NCBI GenBank assembly: GCA_013141115.1
Contig: JABFRP010000003.1
Location: 744,001 to 808,000 of the forward strand
Source of the DNA: Ferruginibacter sp.
GTDB lineage: Bacteria; Bacteroidota; Bacteroidia; Chitinophagales; Chitinophagaceae
Length of the DNA stretch: 64,000 nt
Direction: 5' to 3'
Shown here: piece after piece, positions 10,404 to 20,077 of the stretch
Position numbering within the stretch: position 1 is the stretch's first letter
How the letters are laid out: each line of letters starts with the position of its first letter
The notes under the pieces: generated by a model
The model's input: only the letters and a program-made list of their open reading frames with translations
Told to the model about the DNA's origin: nothing
The model's database searches: none
Translations under genes and position numbers: made by a program

Positions 10404-10411
10404 CAAATGTA
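10404..10411 (-). promoter_or_regulatory. Bacteroidota -7 element before the small beta-barrel gene
   Basis: On the minus strand this reads TACATTTG, a match to TAnnTTTG, 16 nt before the ATG at 10387. No clear -33 TTTG is found at the usual spacing, so confidence is moderate. Confidence 0.4.
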
Positions 10412-10453
10412 CATTATTAATAAGATTGTACATAAGTAACCAAGACCTGCATT

Positions 10454-10984
10454 TTATTGCCTTCGTTGCATTTGCTGATTGAATTGATGAGATTGGCTTT
10501 TGGCTATAGATAAGGTTTTCCAGTTGTTGCTGGTAATTATTTTAGCCACATAAATAATCTGCCCTACATGATACGGGTAATGCGCCAGCTGGCGATTAAT
10601 GGCATCAACCACCAACAAACCTTCGCTGCGTATATGAATAGTTTTTAAAAGGTCATCTTCTGTTAATGCATTTAATGTATTGAGGCAACATTGCCAACCC
10701 TTTTCCCAAAACTCAATCAATTGTTGTTTGGTCATTTGTTGTTCTTCAAATTCTCTATCCCGGTTGCGCCATTCTTTTTCGCCATCGCTGGTTAAAAAAT
10801 CCGTCCATCGGCTGAGCATATTGCCAGCTATATGCTGTATAATTATGGCAATACTGTTGCTTTCTTCATTGGGTTGATAATGAAAATCGGTATCATTTAA
10901 TTGAACAAATGTTTTATCGCCTAGTTCTTTGTAATAGCTTAAGCGTTTAATGGCGGATTGCAGAAAGATTGAGGCTAATGGCAT
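10454..10984 (-). CDS. DUF1572 family (DinB-like) protein
   Basis: A 176-residue cytoplasmic protein of the DinB/YfiT-like four-helix superfamily, close to DUF1572. The family signs are the N-terminal helix ending in FHYQPNEESNSIAIIIQH, and two later histidines in NRQLAHYPYHVGQI. With the first, these would form the usual three-His metal site. Members are often metal-dependent transferases or hydrolases acting on thiols, but no reaction can be assigned here. It lies two bases downstream of the membrane-protein gene at 10987-11415 and is probably co-transcribed with it. Length and start are normal for the family. Confidence 0.82.
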   Translation of the reverse strand: MPLASIFLQSAIKRLSYYKELGDKTFVQLNDTDFHYQPNEESNSIAIIIQHIAGNMLSRWTDFLTSDGEKEWRNRDREFEEQQMTKQQLIEFWEKGWQCCLNTLNALTEDDLLKTIHIRSEGLLVVDAINRQLAHYPYHVGQIIYVAKIITSNNWKTLSIAKSQSHQFNQQMQRRQ

Positions 10985-10986
10985 CT

Positions 10987-11415
10987 TTATAAATTTCCGG
11001 ATGAATATTTTAGTATAAAACGAAAAACCAAACTTAAAAGGATCAAGCTGTATCCAATTATATTTAAAGAGGTTGCCTTATTAAGCATTGAGTAACCTTT
11101 GTTAAAAATATCAGCATTATCTTTTTCAAAAGATAGGAGTATCAATTTATGGCCTTTGATATAAAAGAGCCATATTAGAACACCTATTGCTAAATTTATC
11201 AACGATACAATGGGCATTATTTTATAGCTGTAAAATGTCAAAGTCGTTTCCTGAACATCTTTGATTCCGGTTAAAAATAATGCCCATTCAATGATCTCAA
11301 ATAACACGTATAGCGAAAATAATATTAAAATAATCCACAGTAGCCTGATATTACGTTGTATACTATTCTTATTGATGTTTTCTGCAAAATTATTTGAAAT
11401 CAGGTCTCCACTCAT
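10987..11415 (-). CDS. Hypothetical multi-pass membrane protein
   Basis: A 142-residue protein that I do not recognise. It has three hydrophobic segments, at about 25-50 (LLWIILILFSLYVLFEII), 67-88 (LINLAIGVLIWLFYI) and 115-135 (IIGYSLILLSLVFRF), with a short polar N-terminus. There are no Cys pairs, His clusters or other catalytic motifs. The stop is two bases from the start of the DinB-like gene, which points to one transcript and perhaps a shared function. It starts 42 nt downstream of the ggt stop, so it may also be read from ggt. Confidence 0.7.
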   Translation of the reverse strand: MSGDLISNNFAENINKNSIQRNIRLLWIILILFSLYVLFEIIEWALFLTGIKDVQETTLTFYSYKIMPIVSLINLAIGVLIWLFYIKGHKLILLSFEKDNADIFNKGYSMLNKATSLNIIGYSLILLSLVFRFILKYSSGNL

Positions 11416-11457
11416 TTGGGTAATAAATTTTATTTATTAAAAAATACTTTATGCCCG

Positions 11458-13161
11458 TTAGGGTACAGGTGCAAATCCTTCCGCTGCATCATCGCCCCTG
11501 TAATCGCCGATAGCAATAATTTGCTTGCCTTTTATCTGTATCACTTCTGTTCTTCCAATATGTCCTCTTTGCATCACTTTATAACCCATGGCTTCCAGTT
11601 GTTGTTTAACCACTTTATCAAATTCTTTTTCTACATCAATTTCGTCGGGCAACCATTGGTGATGAAACTTAGGTTTGTTCACCGCATCTTCGGCACTCAT
11701 ACCAAATTCTAAAATATTAACCAATGTTTGAAATACGCTGGTAGGTATTGTAGTGCCACCGGGAGTGCCCACTACTAAATAAGGTTTGTTATTTTTTAAT
11801 ACAATGGTTGGTGTCATACTGCTCAGCATTCTTTTACCGGGAGCAATGGCATTTTTTTCATTGCCTAAAGCGCCATACATATTGGGCACACCCGGCTTTA
11901 CACTAAAGTCATCCATTTCGTTATTTAATAAAAAACCTGCACCGTTAACTACAGTGCGGCTGCCGTAGCTGCCATTTAAAGTGGTGGTAACAGCTACCAC
12001 ATTGCCTTTATTATCTGCCACACTTAAATGAGTGGTTTCTTCACTTTCTTTAATTATTCCTGCTTTTGTAGTGGCGCTGCTACCTGCTTTTTTTGCATCG
12101 TAATTTTTCATTCTTCCTGCCAGGTAAGCATTGCTGGTTAATTTTTTTACAGGCACTTTTACAAAATCAGGATCGCCTAAAAACTCGGCACGGTCGGCAA
12201 AAGCTCTCCGTTCTACTTCTGTCATTAGTTGCACACTTGCTACGGTTTGAAATTTCATCGCTCCAATATTTCGCTTTTCAATCATTTTCATCATTTGTTG
12301 CAAAATAATGCCACCGCTGCTGGGCAATGGCATGGTAACAATGGTGTTGCCTTTATAATTAAATACATCAGGCTTTCTTTCTTTAGCCTGGTAATTTTCC
12401 AAATCTTCGTAACTGATAATGCCGTTTGCTTTTTGCATTTCTGCAACAATCAGTTTTGCTGTTTCACCTGCATAAAAACCTTTTTGCCCGTTATCTCTTA
12501 TTCTTTTTAATGTATTAGCCAGGTCTTTTTGTATTAAAGTATCACCGGTTTTCCAGTGTTGTTGTTTTACAAAAACCGGAAGGGTAGTGTTTAACGCAGT
12601 AAATTCTTCTTTAAGTTCATTAAAAGATTCCGCTTCAGATCTGGTGATGGCAAATCCATTTTCTGCTAAATCGATAGCAGGCTGAATAAGTTTTGCAAAC
12701 GGCAACGAGGCATATTTATAAGATGCAAATAAACCGGCAACTGTACCTGGTACGCCGGCTGCCAAATGCCCATCCTGCGATAGTTGCAGCATAGGATTGC
12801 CCAGTGAATCTAAATACATATCTCTGCTGGCTTTGCCAGGTGCTTTTTCCCTGTAATCAATAGCGATATTTTTTCCGTTTTTTAAATGCGCCACCATAAA
12901 TCCACCACCACCAATATTACCGGCACCGGGATATACAACTGCTAATGCTAATTGGGTGGCAATGGCAGCATCTACCGCATTGCCGCCTTGTTTTAAAATA
13001 GATATGCCCACTTTACTGGCCAGCGGATGTGCCGATACCACGGCACCATTTACACCAACTACTTTTTTTTGTGAGTGGTAGTTATAAGGATTAATTTGTG
13101 CCGTACTTTGCAGCACAAAAAAACAGACAACTATTGATAGTGATTTTTGTTTTATATTCAT
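11458..13161 (-). CDS. ggt: Gamma-glutamyltransferase
   Basis: A periplasmic or secreted enzyme that removes or transfers the gamma-glutamyl group of glutathione and related peptides. A signal peptide at about 1-22 (KQKSLSIVVCFF, then STAQ) precedes the heavy-chain region, with AAIATQLALAVVYPGAGNIGGGGF and a DYREKAP element. The autocatalytic cleavage site is at T376 in ETTHLSVAD, where the nucleophilic Thr begins the small subunit. The downstream LNGSYGS and LLNNEMDDF elements are typical. The 567-residue length is normal. The ATG at 13161 is used instead of a TTG four codons earlier because it starts the signal peptide. Its start lies 48 bp from the divergently transcribed M14 peptidase gene, so the two probably share a control region. 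Confidence 0.95.
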   Translation of the reverse strand: MNIKQKSLSIVVCFFVLQSTAQINPYNYHSQKKVVGVNGAVVSAHPLASKVGISILKQGGNAVDAAIATQLALAVVYPGAGNIGGGGFMVAHLKNGKNIAIDYREKAPGKASRDMYLDSLGNPMLQLSQDGHLAAGVPGTVAGLFASYKYASLPFAKLIQPAIDLAENGFAITRSEAESFNELKEEFTALNTTLPVFVKQQHWKTGDTLIQKDLANTLKRIRDNGQKGFYAGETAKLIVAEMQKANGIISYEDLENYQAKERKPDVFNYKGNTIVTMPLPSSGGIILQQMMKMIEKRNIGAMKFQTVASVQLMTEVERRAFADRAEFLGDPDFVKVPVKKLTSNAYLAGRMKNYDAKKAGSSATTKAGIIKESEETTHLSVADNKGNVVAVTTTLNGSYGSRTVVNGAGFLLNNEMDDFSVKPGVPNMYGALGNEKNAIAPGKRMLSSMTPTIVLKNNKPYLVVGTPGGTTIPTSVFQTLVNILEFGMSAEDAVNKPKFHHQWLPDEIDVEKEFDKVVKQQLEAMGYKVMQRGHIGRTEVIQIKGKQIIAIGDYRGDDAAEGFAPVP

Positions 13162-13209
13162 TTGATTGTACAATTATCTTTAATGTTTAGCCCCAAAAGT
13201 TTAGATTTT

Positions 13210-15723
13210 ATGAAGAAAAGCCTTTTTGTTTTTTTTACAGTATTCATTTCAAGTTACGCATCTTTTTCACAACAACTTAAAAGCCCGGATCAGTTTTTAG
13301 GTTATCAGTTGGGGGATAAATATACAGCACATTATAAAATAGTAAATTATTTTCAACAGGCTGCATTGGCCATGCCTAAAATGATGAAGTTGGAGCAGTA
13401 TGGCGAAACAAACGAGGGCCGCCCTTTATTGCTGGCATTTGTTGCATCCGAAGGAAATTTTGCAAAGCTGGACGAAATAAGAAAAAATAATTTGCGCCTT
13501 ACCGGGATGCTGAATGATAAACCAGGTGATGTAAATGCGCCTTCCATTGTTTGGTTAAGTTATAATGTACATGGCAACGAAACCAGTTCATCAGAAGTAT
13601 CGATGAAAACTTTGTACGAATTGCTAAACCCCAATAATGCGCAAACAAAAGAATGGTTAAAGAATACTGTAGTAATTATTGATCCCTGTTTAAATCCTGA
13701 TGGAAGAGACCGTTATGTAAACTGGTTTACGCAAGTGGTAGGCAAAACTGCAGATGCTAATACCGATGCAAGAGAACATAGCGAACCCTGGCCCGGCGGC
13801 AGAACCAATCATTACAATTTTGATCTTAACCGTGACTGGGCATGGCAAACACAAATAGAAACAAAAGGCCGCTTAAAAAAGTACAACGAATGGATGCCAC
13901 AAATTCATTGCGATTTTCATGAGCAGGGCATTAATAACCCATATTATTTTGCGCCTGCGGCAGAACCTTTTCATGAAGTGATCACCAAATGGCAGAGAGA
14001 TTTTCAATATACCATTGGAAAAAATCATGCAAAGTATTTTGATGCTAACGGCTGGTTGTATTTTACTAAAGAAATTTTTGATTTATTTTATCCGGCTTAC
14101 GGCGATACCTATCCTATTTACAATGGCGCCATTGGTATGACGTATGAACAGGCCGGCGGCCCCGGCGGTGGTGCAGCGGCTTTAAAATCGGATGGTGATA
14201 CACTTACTTTAAAAGACAGGATAGCACATCACTTTACCACTAGTATGAGTACTGTTGAAATTGCATCACTAAATAATAACAGGCTGGTTACAGAGTTTAA
14301 AAAGTTTTTTGATGATGCAAAAAATAATGGCATAGGAGAATATAAAACTTATGTGATCACCGAAACTAATGCAGGTAAATTAAAAAGCTTACAAAGTTTT
14401 TTTGAGGCTAATGGTATTAAATATGGTACTGTTAGCGGCGCTTCGCTTAAAGGGTATAATTATTTTTCCGGCAAGGAAGAAGTGTTTACTACAGCTAATA
14501 ATATTGCGGTTAGTGCGTATCAACCAAAATCTGCGTTAATAAAAGTATTGTTTGAACCAAAATCCAAGCTAAGCGATTCGGTCACTTATGATATTACAGC
14601 ATGGAGTATTCCTTATGTGTATGGCGTGCAGGCTTATGCGGTAAAAGAAAAAATGGTAACCGGTGTTTACAGCAGGCCAATTGCAAAAAATGATCTTACA
14701 GAAAATGCCTATGGTTATTTGATTAATTATTCTTCTTTTGAAGATGCTAAACTTTTATCCGCTTTATTAATTGCAAAAATAAAAGTAAGGTTTGCTGAAA
14801 AAGATTTTACTTACAATGGTAAAGGCTTTAAAAAAGGTACTTTAATTATTCTGAAAAAAGGTAATGAAGATAAGTTAGACGAATTGATGGCAGCATCAAA
14901 AAAGTATGAGGCCACCCTTACGTCAGTATCCGGAGGCTTTATGGAAACAGGTTTTGATTTTGGGAGCGAAAAAGTACATTTTATAAAAAAGCCCAATGTG
15001 GCAATGCTTACGGGCAAAAGCGTAAATCCGAGTTCGGCAGGAGAGGTATGGCATTTGTTTGAACAGCAATTAGATTACTCAATAACGCTGATTAATGCAG
15101 ATGAAATAAATGGCGCTGCACTAAAAAATATTGATGTGCTTATTTTACCAGATGGCAATTATAAATTTTTAACAGAAAAAGATGCCGCAGCCGAAGTTAA
15201 AACCTGGGTACAACAAGGCGGTAAAATAATTGCAGTAGAATATGCGGCTGAACTGATAGCAAAAGCTGATTGGGGATTTAAATTAAAGAAGAGTGATGAA
15301 GAGGAGAAGAAGGATGATAAAAAAGATGATAACAGTGTGTATGCTGATGTAAAACGTTTTGAGAACAGGGAAAGAGAAAGCATTACCGAATACATTCCCG
15401 GTTCTATTTATAAAGTTACCCTTGATGATTCTCATCCTTTAGCATTTGGTTATACATCCGGTTACTTTACCTTAAAGCAAAATAGCGATCTGTATGAATT
15501 TATGAAAGATGGCTGGAATGTGGGAGTGATAAAAAAAGACAACCAGGTGGCTGGCTTTGTGGGCAGTAAATTAAAAGACAAAATAAAAGATGGTACGGTG
15601 ATAGGTGTGCAGCAGGTTGGCAGAGGCTCAATTGTTTATTTTGCGGATAATCCAATATTCAGGAGTTTTTGGGAGAATGGTAAGTTGATGTTTGCTAATG
15701 CTGTGTTTCTTGTAAATCAATAA
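13210..15723 (+). CDS. Secreted M14-family zinc carboxypeptidase with C-terminal amidotransferase-like domain
   Basis: An exported zinc peptidase of 837 residues with a signal peptide at 1-20. The M14 catalytic domain spans about 30-370. H121 and E124 in VHGNE and H233 in IHCDFHEQG are the expected zinc ligands. NPDGRDR at 162-168 supplies the substrate-binding Arg, and E313 in TYEQAGG is the general base. A C-terminal half of about 450 residues follows. It ends in a flavodoxin/GATase-1-like region (ALKNIDVLILPDGNYKF, VQQGGKIIAVEY, GSIVYFADNPIFR), interrupted by an acidic, Lys-rich insert near 697-712. The ATG at 13210 starts the signal peptide; in-frame ATGs at 13147 and 13183 are less likely. 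A 23-nt gap separates it from the PIG-L gene, which has a similar C-terminal layout. The substrate is not known. Confidence 0.9.
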   Translation: MKKSLFVFFTVFISSYASFSQQLKSPDQFLGYQLGDKYTAHYKIVNYFQQAALAMPKMMKLEQYGETNEGRPLLLAFVASEGNFAKLDEIRKNNLRLTGMLNDKPGDVNAPSIVWLSYNVHGNETSSSEVSMKTLYELLNPNNAQTKEWLKNTVVIIDPCLNPDGRDRYVNWFTQVVGKTADANTDAREHSEPWPGGRTNHYNFDLNRDWAWQTQIETKGRLKKYNEWMPQIHCDFHEQGINNPYYFAPAAEPFHEVITKWQRDFQYTIGKNHAKYFDANGWLYFTKEIFDLFYPAYGDTYPIYNGAIGMTYEQAGGPGGGAAALKSDGDTLTLKDRIAHHFTTSMSTVEIASLNNNRLVTEFKKFFDDAKNNGIGEYKTYVITETNAGKLKSLQSFFEANGIKYGTVSGASLKGYNYFSGKEEVFTTANNIAVSAYQPKSALIKVLFEPKSKLSDSVTYDITAWSIPYVYGVQAYAVKEKMVTGVYSRPIAKNDLTENAYGYLINYSSFEDAKLLSALLIAKIKVRFAEKDFTYNGKGFKKGTLIILKKGNEDKLDELMAASKKYEATLTSVSGGFMETGFDFGSEKVHFIKKPNVAMLTGKSVNPSSAGEVWHLFEQQLDYSITLINADEINGAALKNIDVLILPDGNYKFLTEKDAAAEVKTWVQQGGKIIAVEYAAELIAKADWGFKLKKSDEEEKKDDKKDDNSVYADVKRFENRERESITEYIPGSIYKVTLDDSHPLAFGYTSGYFTLKQNSDLYEFMKDGWNVGVIKKDNQVAGFVGSKLKDKIKDGTVIGVQQVGRGSIVYFADNPIFRSFWENGKLMFANAVFLVNQ

Positions 15724-15746
15724 TCAAATCTTAGCTTAAAATAATT

Positions 15747-18263
15747 ATGAAAATAAAATCGCTAATTGGAATTGCAATAATCAGTTTTTGCTCTGCGAAT
15801 TTAAATGCACAAACTCCTAAATCATATACCTCTTCCGAAATTTTATTGCAGATAAAGAAACTGAATGTATTAGGTTCTGTATTATACGTTGCTGCACATC
15901 CTGATGATGAGAATACAAGACTGTTGGCTTATTTGGCCAACGAAAAATTGTACCGCACCGGGTATTTAAGTTTAACCAGGGGCGATGGCGGACAAAATTT
16001 AATTGGCGACGAACAAGGTGTAGATCTGGGTTTGATAAGAACACAGGAATTATTAGCCGCAAGAAGAGTGGACGGTGCCGAACAATTTTTTAGTAGGGCA
16101 TTTGATTTTGGATTTAGTAAAAGCCCGGAAGAAGCCATGCGCATTTGGAACCATGATAAAATTTTAAGTGATGTGGTTTGGGTTATACGTAAATTTAAAC
16201 CGGATGTTATTATAACAAGATTTCCCACCACTGGCGAAGGTGGTCACGGGCATCATACTGCCTCTGCAATTCTTGCCGGAGAAGCATTTGACGCCGCAGC
16301 TGATCCTACAAAATTTCCAGAGCAATTGAAGTATGTTTCTGTTTGGCAGGCAAAACGTTTGCTTTGGAACACCTTTAATTTTGGTGGTAATAATACACAA
16401 AGAGACGATCAATTAAAATTAGACTGTGGCGATTACAATGCCATACTAGGTAAAAGTTATGGAGAGATTGCAGCCGCCAGCCGCAGCATGCATAAAAGCC
16501 AGGGCTTTGGTGTGCCGGGGCAAAGGGGCAGTATTTTGGAATATTTTAAAACGATAAAAGGTGCTGCGCCGGTAAATGATTTGATGGATGGGATTAATAT
16601 TAGCTGGAACAGAACCGCAAATGATGAGCCGCTTTATATTGCTGGTACAATTAAAAGCGATATTGAAAAAATAATCACGAACTATTCGGCAGCAAATCCT
16701 GAAAAATCTGTTGCAGATTTAGTTAAACTTTATGGAGTGGTAGATAAAGTAGAGGACAGTTATTGGAGAGAACAAAAGCAAGCGGAAATAAAAAAAATAA
16801 TTGAAAACTGTAGTGGCTTATTTATGGAAGCAGTGGCCAATACACAATATGCTGTACAAGGCGATAGTTTAAAAGTAACCTTAACAGTCAACAACAGAAG
16901 TGGCGCAAACATTTTAAGTGCCGATGCACAAATAGATACTACGTATGTAATTTTTGACCAGCTTAGGAAAAATACCAATGCTGTAAAAACTTATACCTGG
17001 TTTATTGAGCCCGATGCAAAACTCACACAACCTTACTGGCTGGAGAGCCAAAAAGAGAAAGGAAGTTTTAATGTGGATGATCAGCTTAAAATTGGTAAAG
17101 CAGAAAATGATCCACTAAGCGTAACTTTTAGCATGATGATAGAAGGAAAGGAATTTGTGTTTACAAAACCAGTGGTGTACAAATATACCGATCCGGTAAA
17201 AGGAGAATTGTATCAGCCTGTAAACATTATTACTCCTGCTTTTGTGGGTAGTGCTCCTTCGTTGGTATTATTTAATATTGCGGTTAAAAATCAAACTAAG
17301 AATATAAATTTCATTGTACAGGCAAATAAAGTAATTGCAGATAGTATCAAACTGGCATACAATAAAAATTACACTACAATAACTGCCAGTAACTTGTACA
17401 GCACTTTTACAAAAGGAGAAAAGAAAATATTTACTGTACCTGTTTCAAATGTTGGATTAGCTAATAACGATGCAGTATTGGTAAATGGGATTTTTACTGC
17501 TAAAAAAATAAAAGAAAAACAATTGCTTGGCCAAAGAAAAATCAGTTACGATCATATACCTGATATTATTTACAATCATGTGGACCCTGCCAGATTGGTA
17601 AATCTTGATTTGAAAACAGAGGGTAATTATGCAGGTTACATTCCCGGTGCAGGCGATAAAATTCCAGAAGCACTAGAGCAAATGGGATACAAAGTAGTAA
17701 CGTTAAAGGAAAGTGATATGACGCCTAATAACCTGCGCCAGTTTGATGTAATTGTAACCGGGGTAAGAACCTACAATACCAATGAGTGGATGAATAATGT
17801 GTACGATGTGTTGATGAAATATGTAAAAGAAGGTGGAGTGTTGTTCACTCAATATAATACCAGTAACCAGATTGGTCCGGTAAGGGCGAAGATTGCGCCT
17901 TACCCTTTTACCATAAGCCGCAATAGAATAACTGATGAAGAAGCCAAAGTGAATTTTTTAATTCCTGAGCACAAGGCATTGAATCATCCCAATAAAATAA
18001 CGGCAAAAGATTTTGATGGGTGGATACAGGAACGCAGTATTTATAATGCAGAAAATGTTGATACAGCATACAGAAAAATCCTGAGCATGAAAGACCCCGG
18101 CGAAAATGAACAGGAGGGAAGCTTGATCATTGCCAATTATGGCAAAGGCAGGTTTGTATATACAGGTTTGGTATTCTTTAGAGAATTGCCTGCTGGTGTT
18201 CCGGGGGCATACAGGTTGTTTGCCAATTTAATTGCTAATAAAAGAGTGAAGTACGTAAAGTAA
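15747..18263 (+). CDS. Secreted PIG-L family deacetylase with C-terminal GATase-like domain
   Basis: An exported N-acetylglucosamine deacetylase-like enzyme of 838 residues. After a signal peptide at 1-21 the LmbE/PIG-L domain covers about 25-280. It has the zinc motif AHPDDE at 50-55 and the distal histidines in GHGHHTAS (H167-H170). Family members remove acetyl groups from GlcNAc-type sugars. A middle beta-rich region is followed by a C-terminal GATase-1-like domain at about 630-835 (YAGYIPGAGDKIPEALEQMG, FDVIVTGVRTYN, YGKGRFVYTGLVFFREL). The gene sits between the M14 peptidase (23-nt gap) and the small membrane ORF plus symporter. A plausible inference is deacetylation of an external amino-sugar conjugate followed by symport. 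The natural substrate cannot be read from the sequence. Confidence 0.92.
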   Translation: MKIKSLIGIAIISFCSANLNAQTPKSYTSSEILLQIKKLNVLGSVLYVAAHPDDENTRLLAYLANEKLYRTGYLSLTRGDGGQNLIGDEQGVDLGLIRTQELLAARRVDGAEQFFSRAFDFGFSKSPEEAMRIWNHDKILSDVVWVIRKFKPDVIITRFPTTGEGGHGHHTASAILAGEAFDAAADPTKFPEQLKYVSVWQAKRLLWNTFNFGGNNTQRDDQLKLDCGDYNAILGKSYGEIAAASRSMHKSQGFGVPGQRGSILEYFKTIKGAAPVNDLMDGINISWNRTANDEPLYIAGTIKSDIEKIITNYSAANPEKSVADLVKLYGVVDKVEDSYWREQKQAEIKKIIENCSGLFMEAVANTQYAVQGDSLKVTLTVNNRSGANILSADAQIDTTYVIFDQLRKNTNAVKTYTWFIEPDAKLTQPYWLESQKEKGSFNVDDQLKIGKAENDPLSVTFSMMIEGKEFVFTKPVVYKYTDPVKGELYQPVNIITPAFVGSAPSLVLFNIAVKNQTKNINFIVQANKVIADSIKLAYNKNYTTITASNLYSTFTKGEKKIFTVPVSNVGLANNDAVLVNGIFTAKKIKEKQLLGQRKISYDHIPDIIYNHVDPARLVNLDLKTEGNYAGYIPGAGDKIPEALEQMGYKVVTLKESDMTPNNLRQFDVIVTGVRTYNTNEWMNNVYDVLMKYVKEGGVLFTQYNTSNQIGPVRAKIAPYPFTISRNRITDEEAKVNFLIPEHKALNHPNKITAKDFDGWIQERSIYNAENVDTAYRKILSMKDPGENEQEGSLIIANYGKGRFVYTGLVFFRELPAGVPGAYRLFANLIANKRVKYVK

Positions 18264-18312
18264 TTTCAAGGGTGGATCACTCCTTAAAGAATGGCTCACC
18301 CTGCTAAAATAA

Positions 18313-18432
18313 ATGCTTGTTAAAAAAATGAAAAGCGAAAAAACATACTGGCGCAAATGGTATATTGGCGTACTGTCTTTTTTAATTATGCAGATAATTA
18401 TTTTCTACCTCATTTCTAAGTATTTTTCATGA
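18313..18432 (+). CDS. Small single-pass membrane protein coupled to the sodium:solute symporter
   Basis: A 39-residue frame with a Lys/Arg/Trp-rich N-terminus (SEKTYWRKWY) and one hydrophobic segment (IGVLSFLIMQIIIFYLIS). An inner ATG at 18328 would give 34 residues. Its TGA overlaps the ATG of the symporter gene in an ATGA arrangement, the classic sign of translational coupling. Small partner subunits are known for some SSS transporters (YhdT with PanF, DUF4212 proteins), so a role as symporter subunit or stabiliser is inferred by analogy, not by sequence identity. It lies 49 nt after the PIG-L stop and is probably in the same operon. Confidence 0.65.
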   Translation: MLVKKMKSEKTYWRKWYIGVLSFLIMQIIIFYLISKYFS

Positions 18433-20077
18433 GCCAGATAGATTGGGCCATATTAATTATTACGCTTACTTCCATAGTTATCTATGGTATTTATAAAAGC
18501 CGTACCACAAAAAATTTAGAAGGGTATTTTCTTAGCAACCGCAGCCTGCCCTGGTATTTGGTTTTATTAAGTATAATGGGTACACAGGCCAGCGCCATTA
18601 CTTTTTTAACAGGCCCAGGTCAGGCGTATAGCGATGGAATGCGTTTTGTACAATACTATTTTGGCCTGCCATTGGCCATGATCGTTATCGCCATTTTTTT
18701 TGTGCCTGTTTTCAGCAGGTTAAAAGTATATACCGCTTACGAATTTTTAGAGCATCGCTTTGATGTAAAAACAAGAACCTTTACTTCTGCTTTGTTTTTA
18801 TTATCCCGTGGGCTAAGCACTGGCGTTAGCATATTTGCACCATCATTGGTGTTAAGCTCTTTAATGGGCTGGAATATTTATTACACCAATTTTGTAATGG
18901 GAGGCTTACTGATCATTTATACCATGAGTGGGGGAGCTAAAGCCGTGGCACATACGCAAAAACTGCAAATGATCATTGTTTTTGTAGCACTTTTTATTAC
19001 AGGATACCTTGCAGTGAAATTATTACCCGAAGCAATAGGTTTTACGGATGCCCTAAAAGTGGGCGGACAAAATGGTAAAATGAATATTATTACCACCGGC
19101 TTTACAGATAAAGGATTTGACTGGAAAGACAAATACAATATCTGGAGCGGATTAATTGGCGGTTTCTTTTTAGCACTCAGTTATTTTGGCACCGATCACA
19201 GCCAGGTGGGGCGTTACTTAACAGCAAAAAATATTAAAGAAAGCAGAAAGGGGTTACTTATTAATGGATTGGTAAAAGTGCCCATGCAATTTTTTATTTT
19301 ATTAATTGGGATATTAATTTTTTCTTTTTACCAATATAACAAAGGCCCGGTTTATTTTGATGCTGTAACCTTGCAACAGGCAAAACAAACTGTAAAAAAA
19401 GATTCTTTAAATATGCTGGAGCTGCAATACAGTAAAGCATTTGAACAAAAGAATATGCCCGAAGCCAATGCGGTAGAAAAAACTTTTAAAGGGGTAATGG
19501 AAGAGCGCTGCCAGCGCAGAAACCTAACGATACCAACTATATTTTTCTATGGTTTGTAAAGGAAAATTTACCGGTAGGGTTGATAGGATTAATTTTCGCC
19601 ATTATCTTTTTGGCGGCCTGGGGCAGCATTGCTGCAGCACTCAATTCGCTGGCAGCATGCACGGTAATTGATTTTCATAAAAAGTTTTTTGTAAAAAAAG
19701 GGTCATTGCAGGATGATTACAAAGTGTCGCAATGGTACACATTAGGCTGGGGGATTTTTTCTATCATTATTTCTATGTTTGCTTATAATATCGGTAATAG
19801 CTTAATAGAAGCTGTAAATATCATCGGCTCTTTATTTTATGGTGTAATACTGGGTGTTTTTTTAGTGGCCTTCTGGTTAAAGTTTGTAAAAGGCAATGCT
19901 GTTTTTTATGCAGCCATCATTTCAGAATTACTGGTGATCATAGTATATAAAATGGATGTGATCTCTTTTTTATGGCTGAATGTTATCGGGGCATTACTGG
20001 TAATAGTAGTCAGCGTTGTTCTGCAAATGCTTTTACCATCTTTACAAAATAATAAAACTAAAGATGATCTGGCTTAA
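18429..20077 (+). pseudogene. Sodium:solute symporter (SSS family), frameshifted
   Basis: A polytopic inner-membrane transporter of the sodium:solute symporter family. The first part, in one frame to 19559, carries the typical N-terminus (YGIYKSRTTKNLEGYFLSNR), the SSS core LSIMGTQASAITFLTGPGQAY and GTDHSQVGRYLTAKN. The second part continues in the -1 frame: from 19502 it reads ALPAQKPNDTNYIFLWF and then LPVGLIGLIFAII and DFHKKFF, exactly the sequence expected next. The first frame ends in an unrelated tail after GVMEER. The break therefore lies between 19490 and about 19502 and fits loss of one base. No canonical slippery heptamer is present in that window, so programmed frameshifting is unlikely. 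About 550 residues would be made if repaired. It follows the PIG-L gene and the small ORF at 18313, and its end overlaps the serine hydrolase start. Confidence 0.88.

Noticed and set aside
19490..19559. Programmed -1 frameshift in the symporter
   Set aside because: No X XXY YYZ slippery heptamer in the right frame within the only window where both frames are open.
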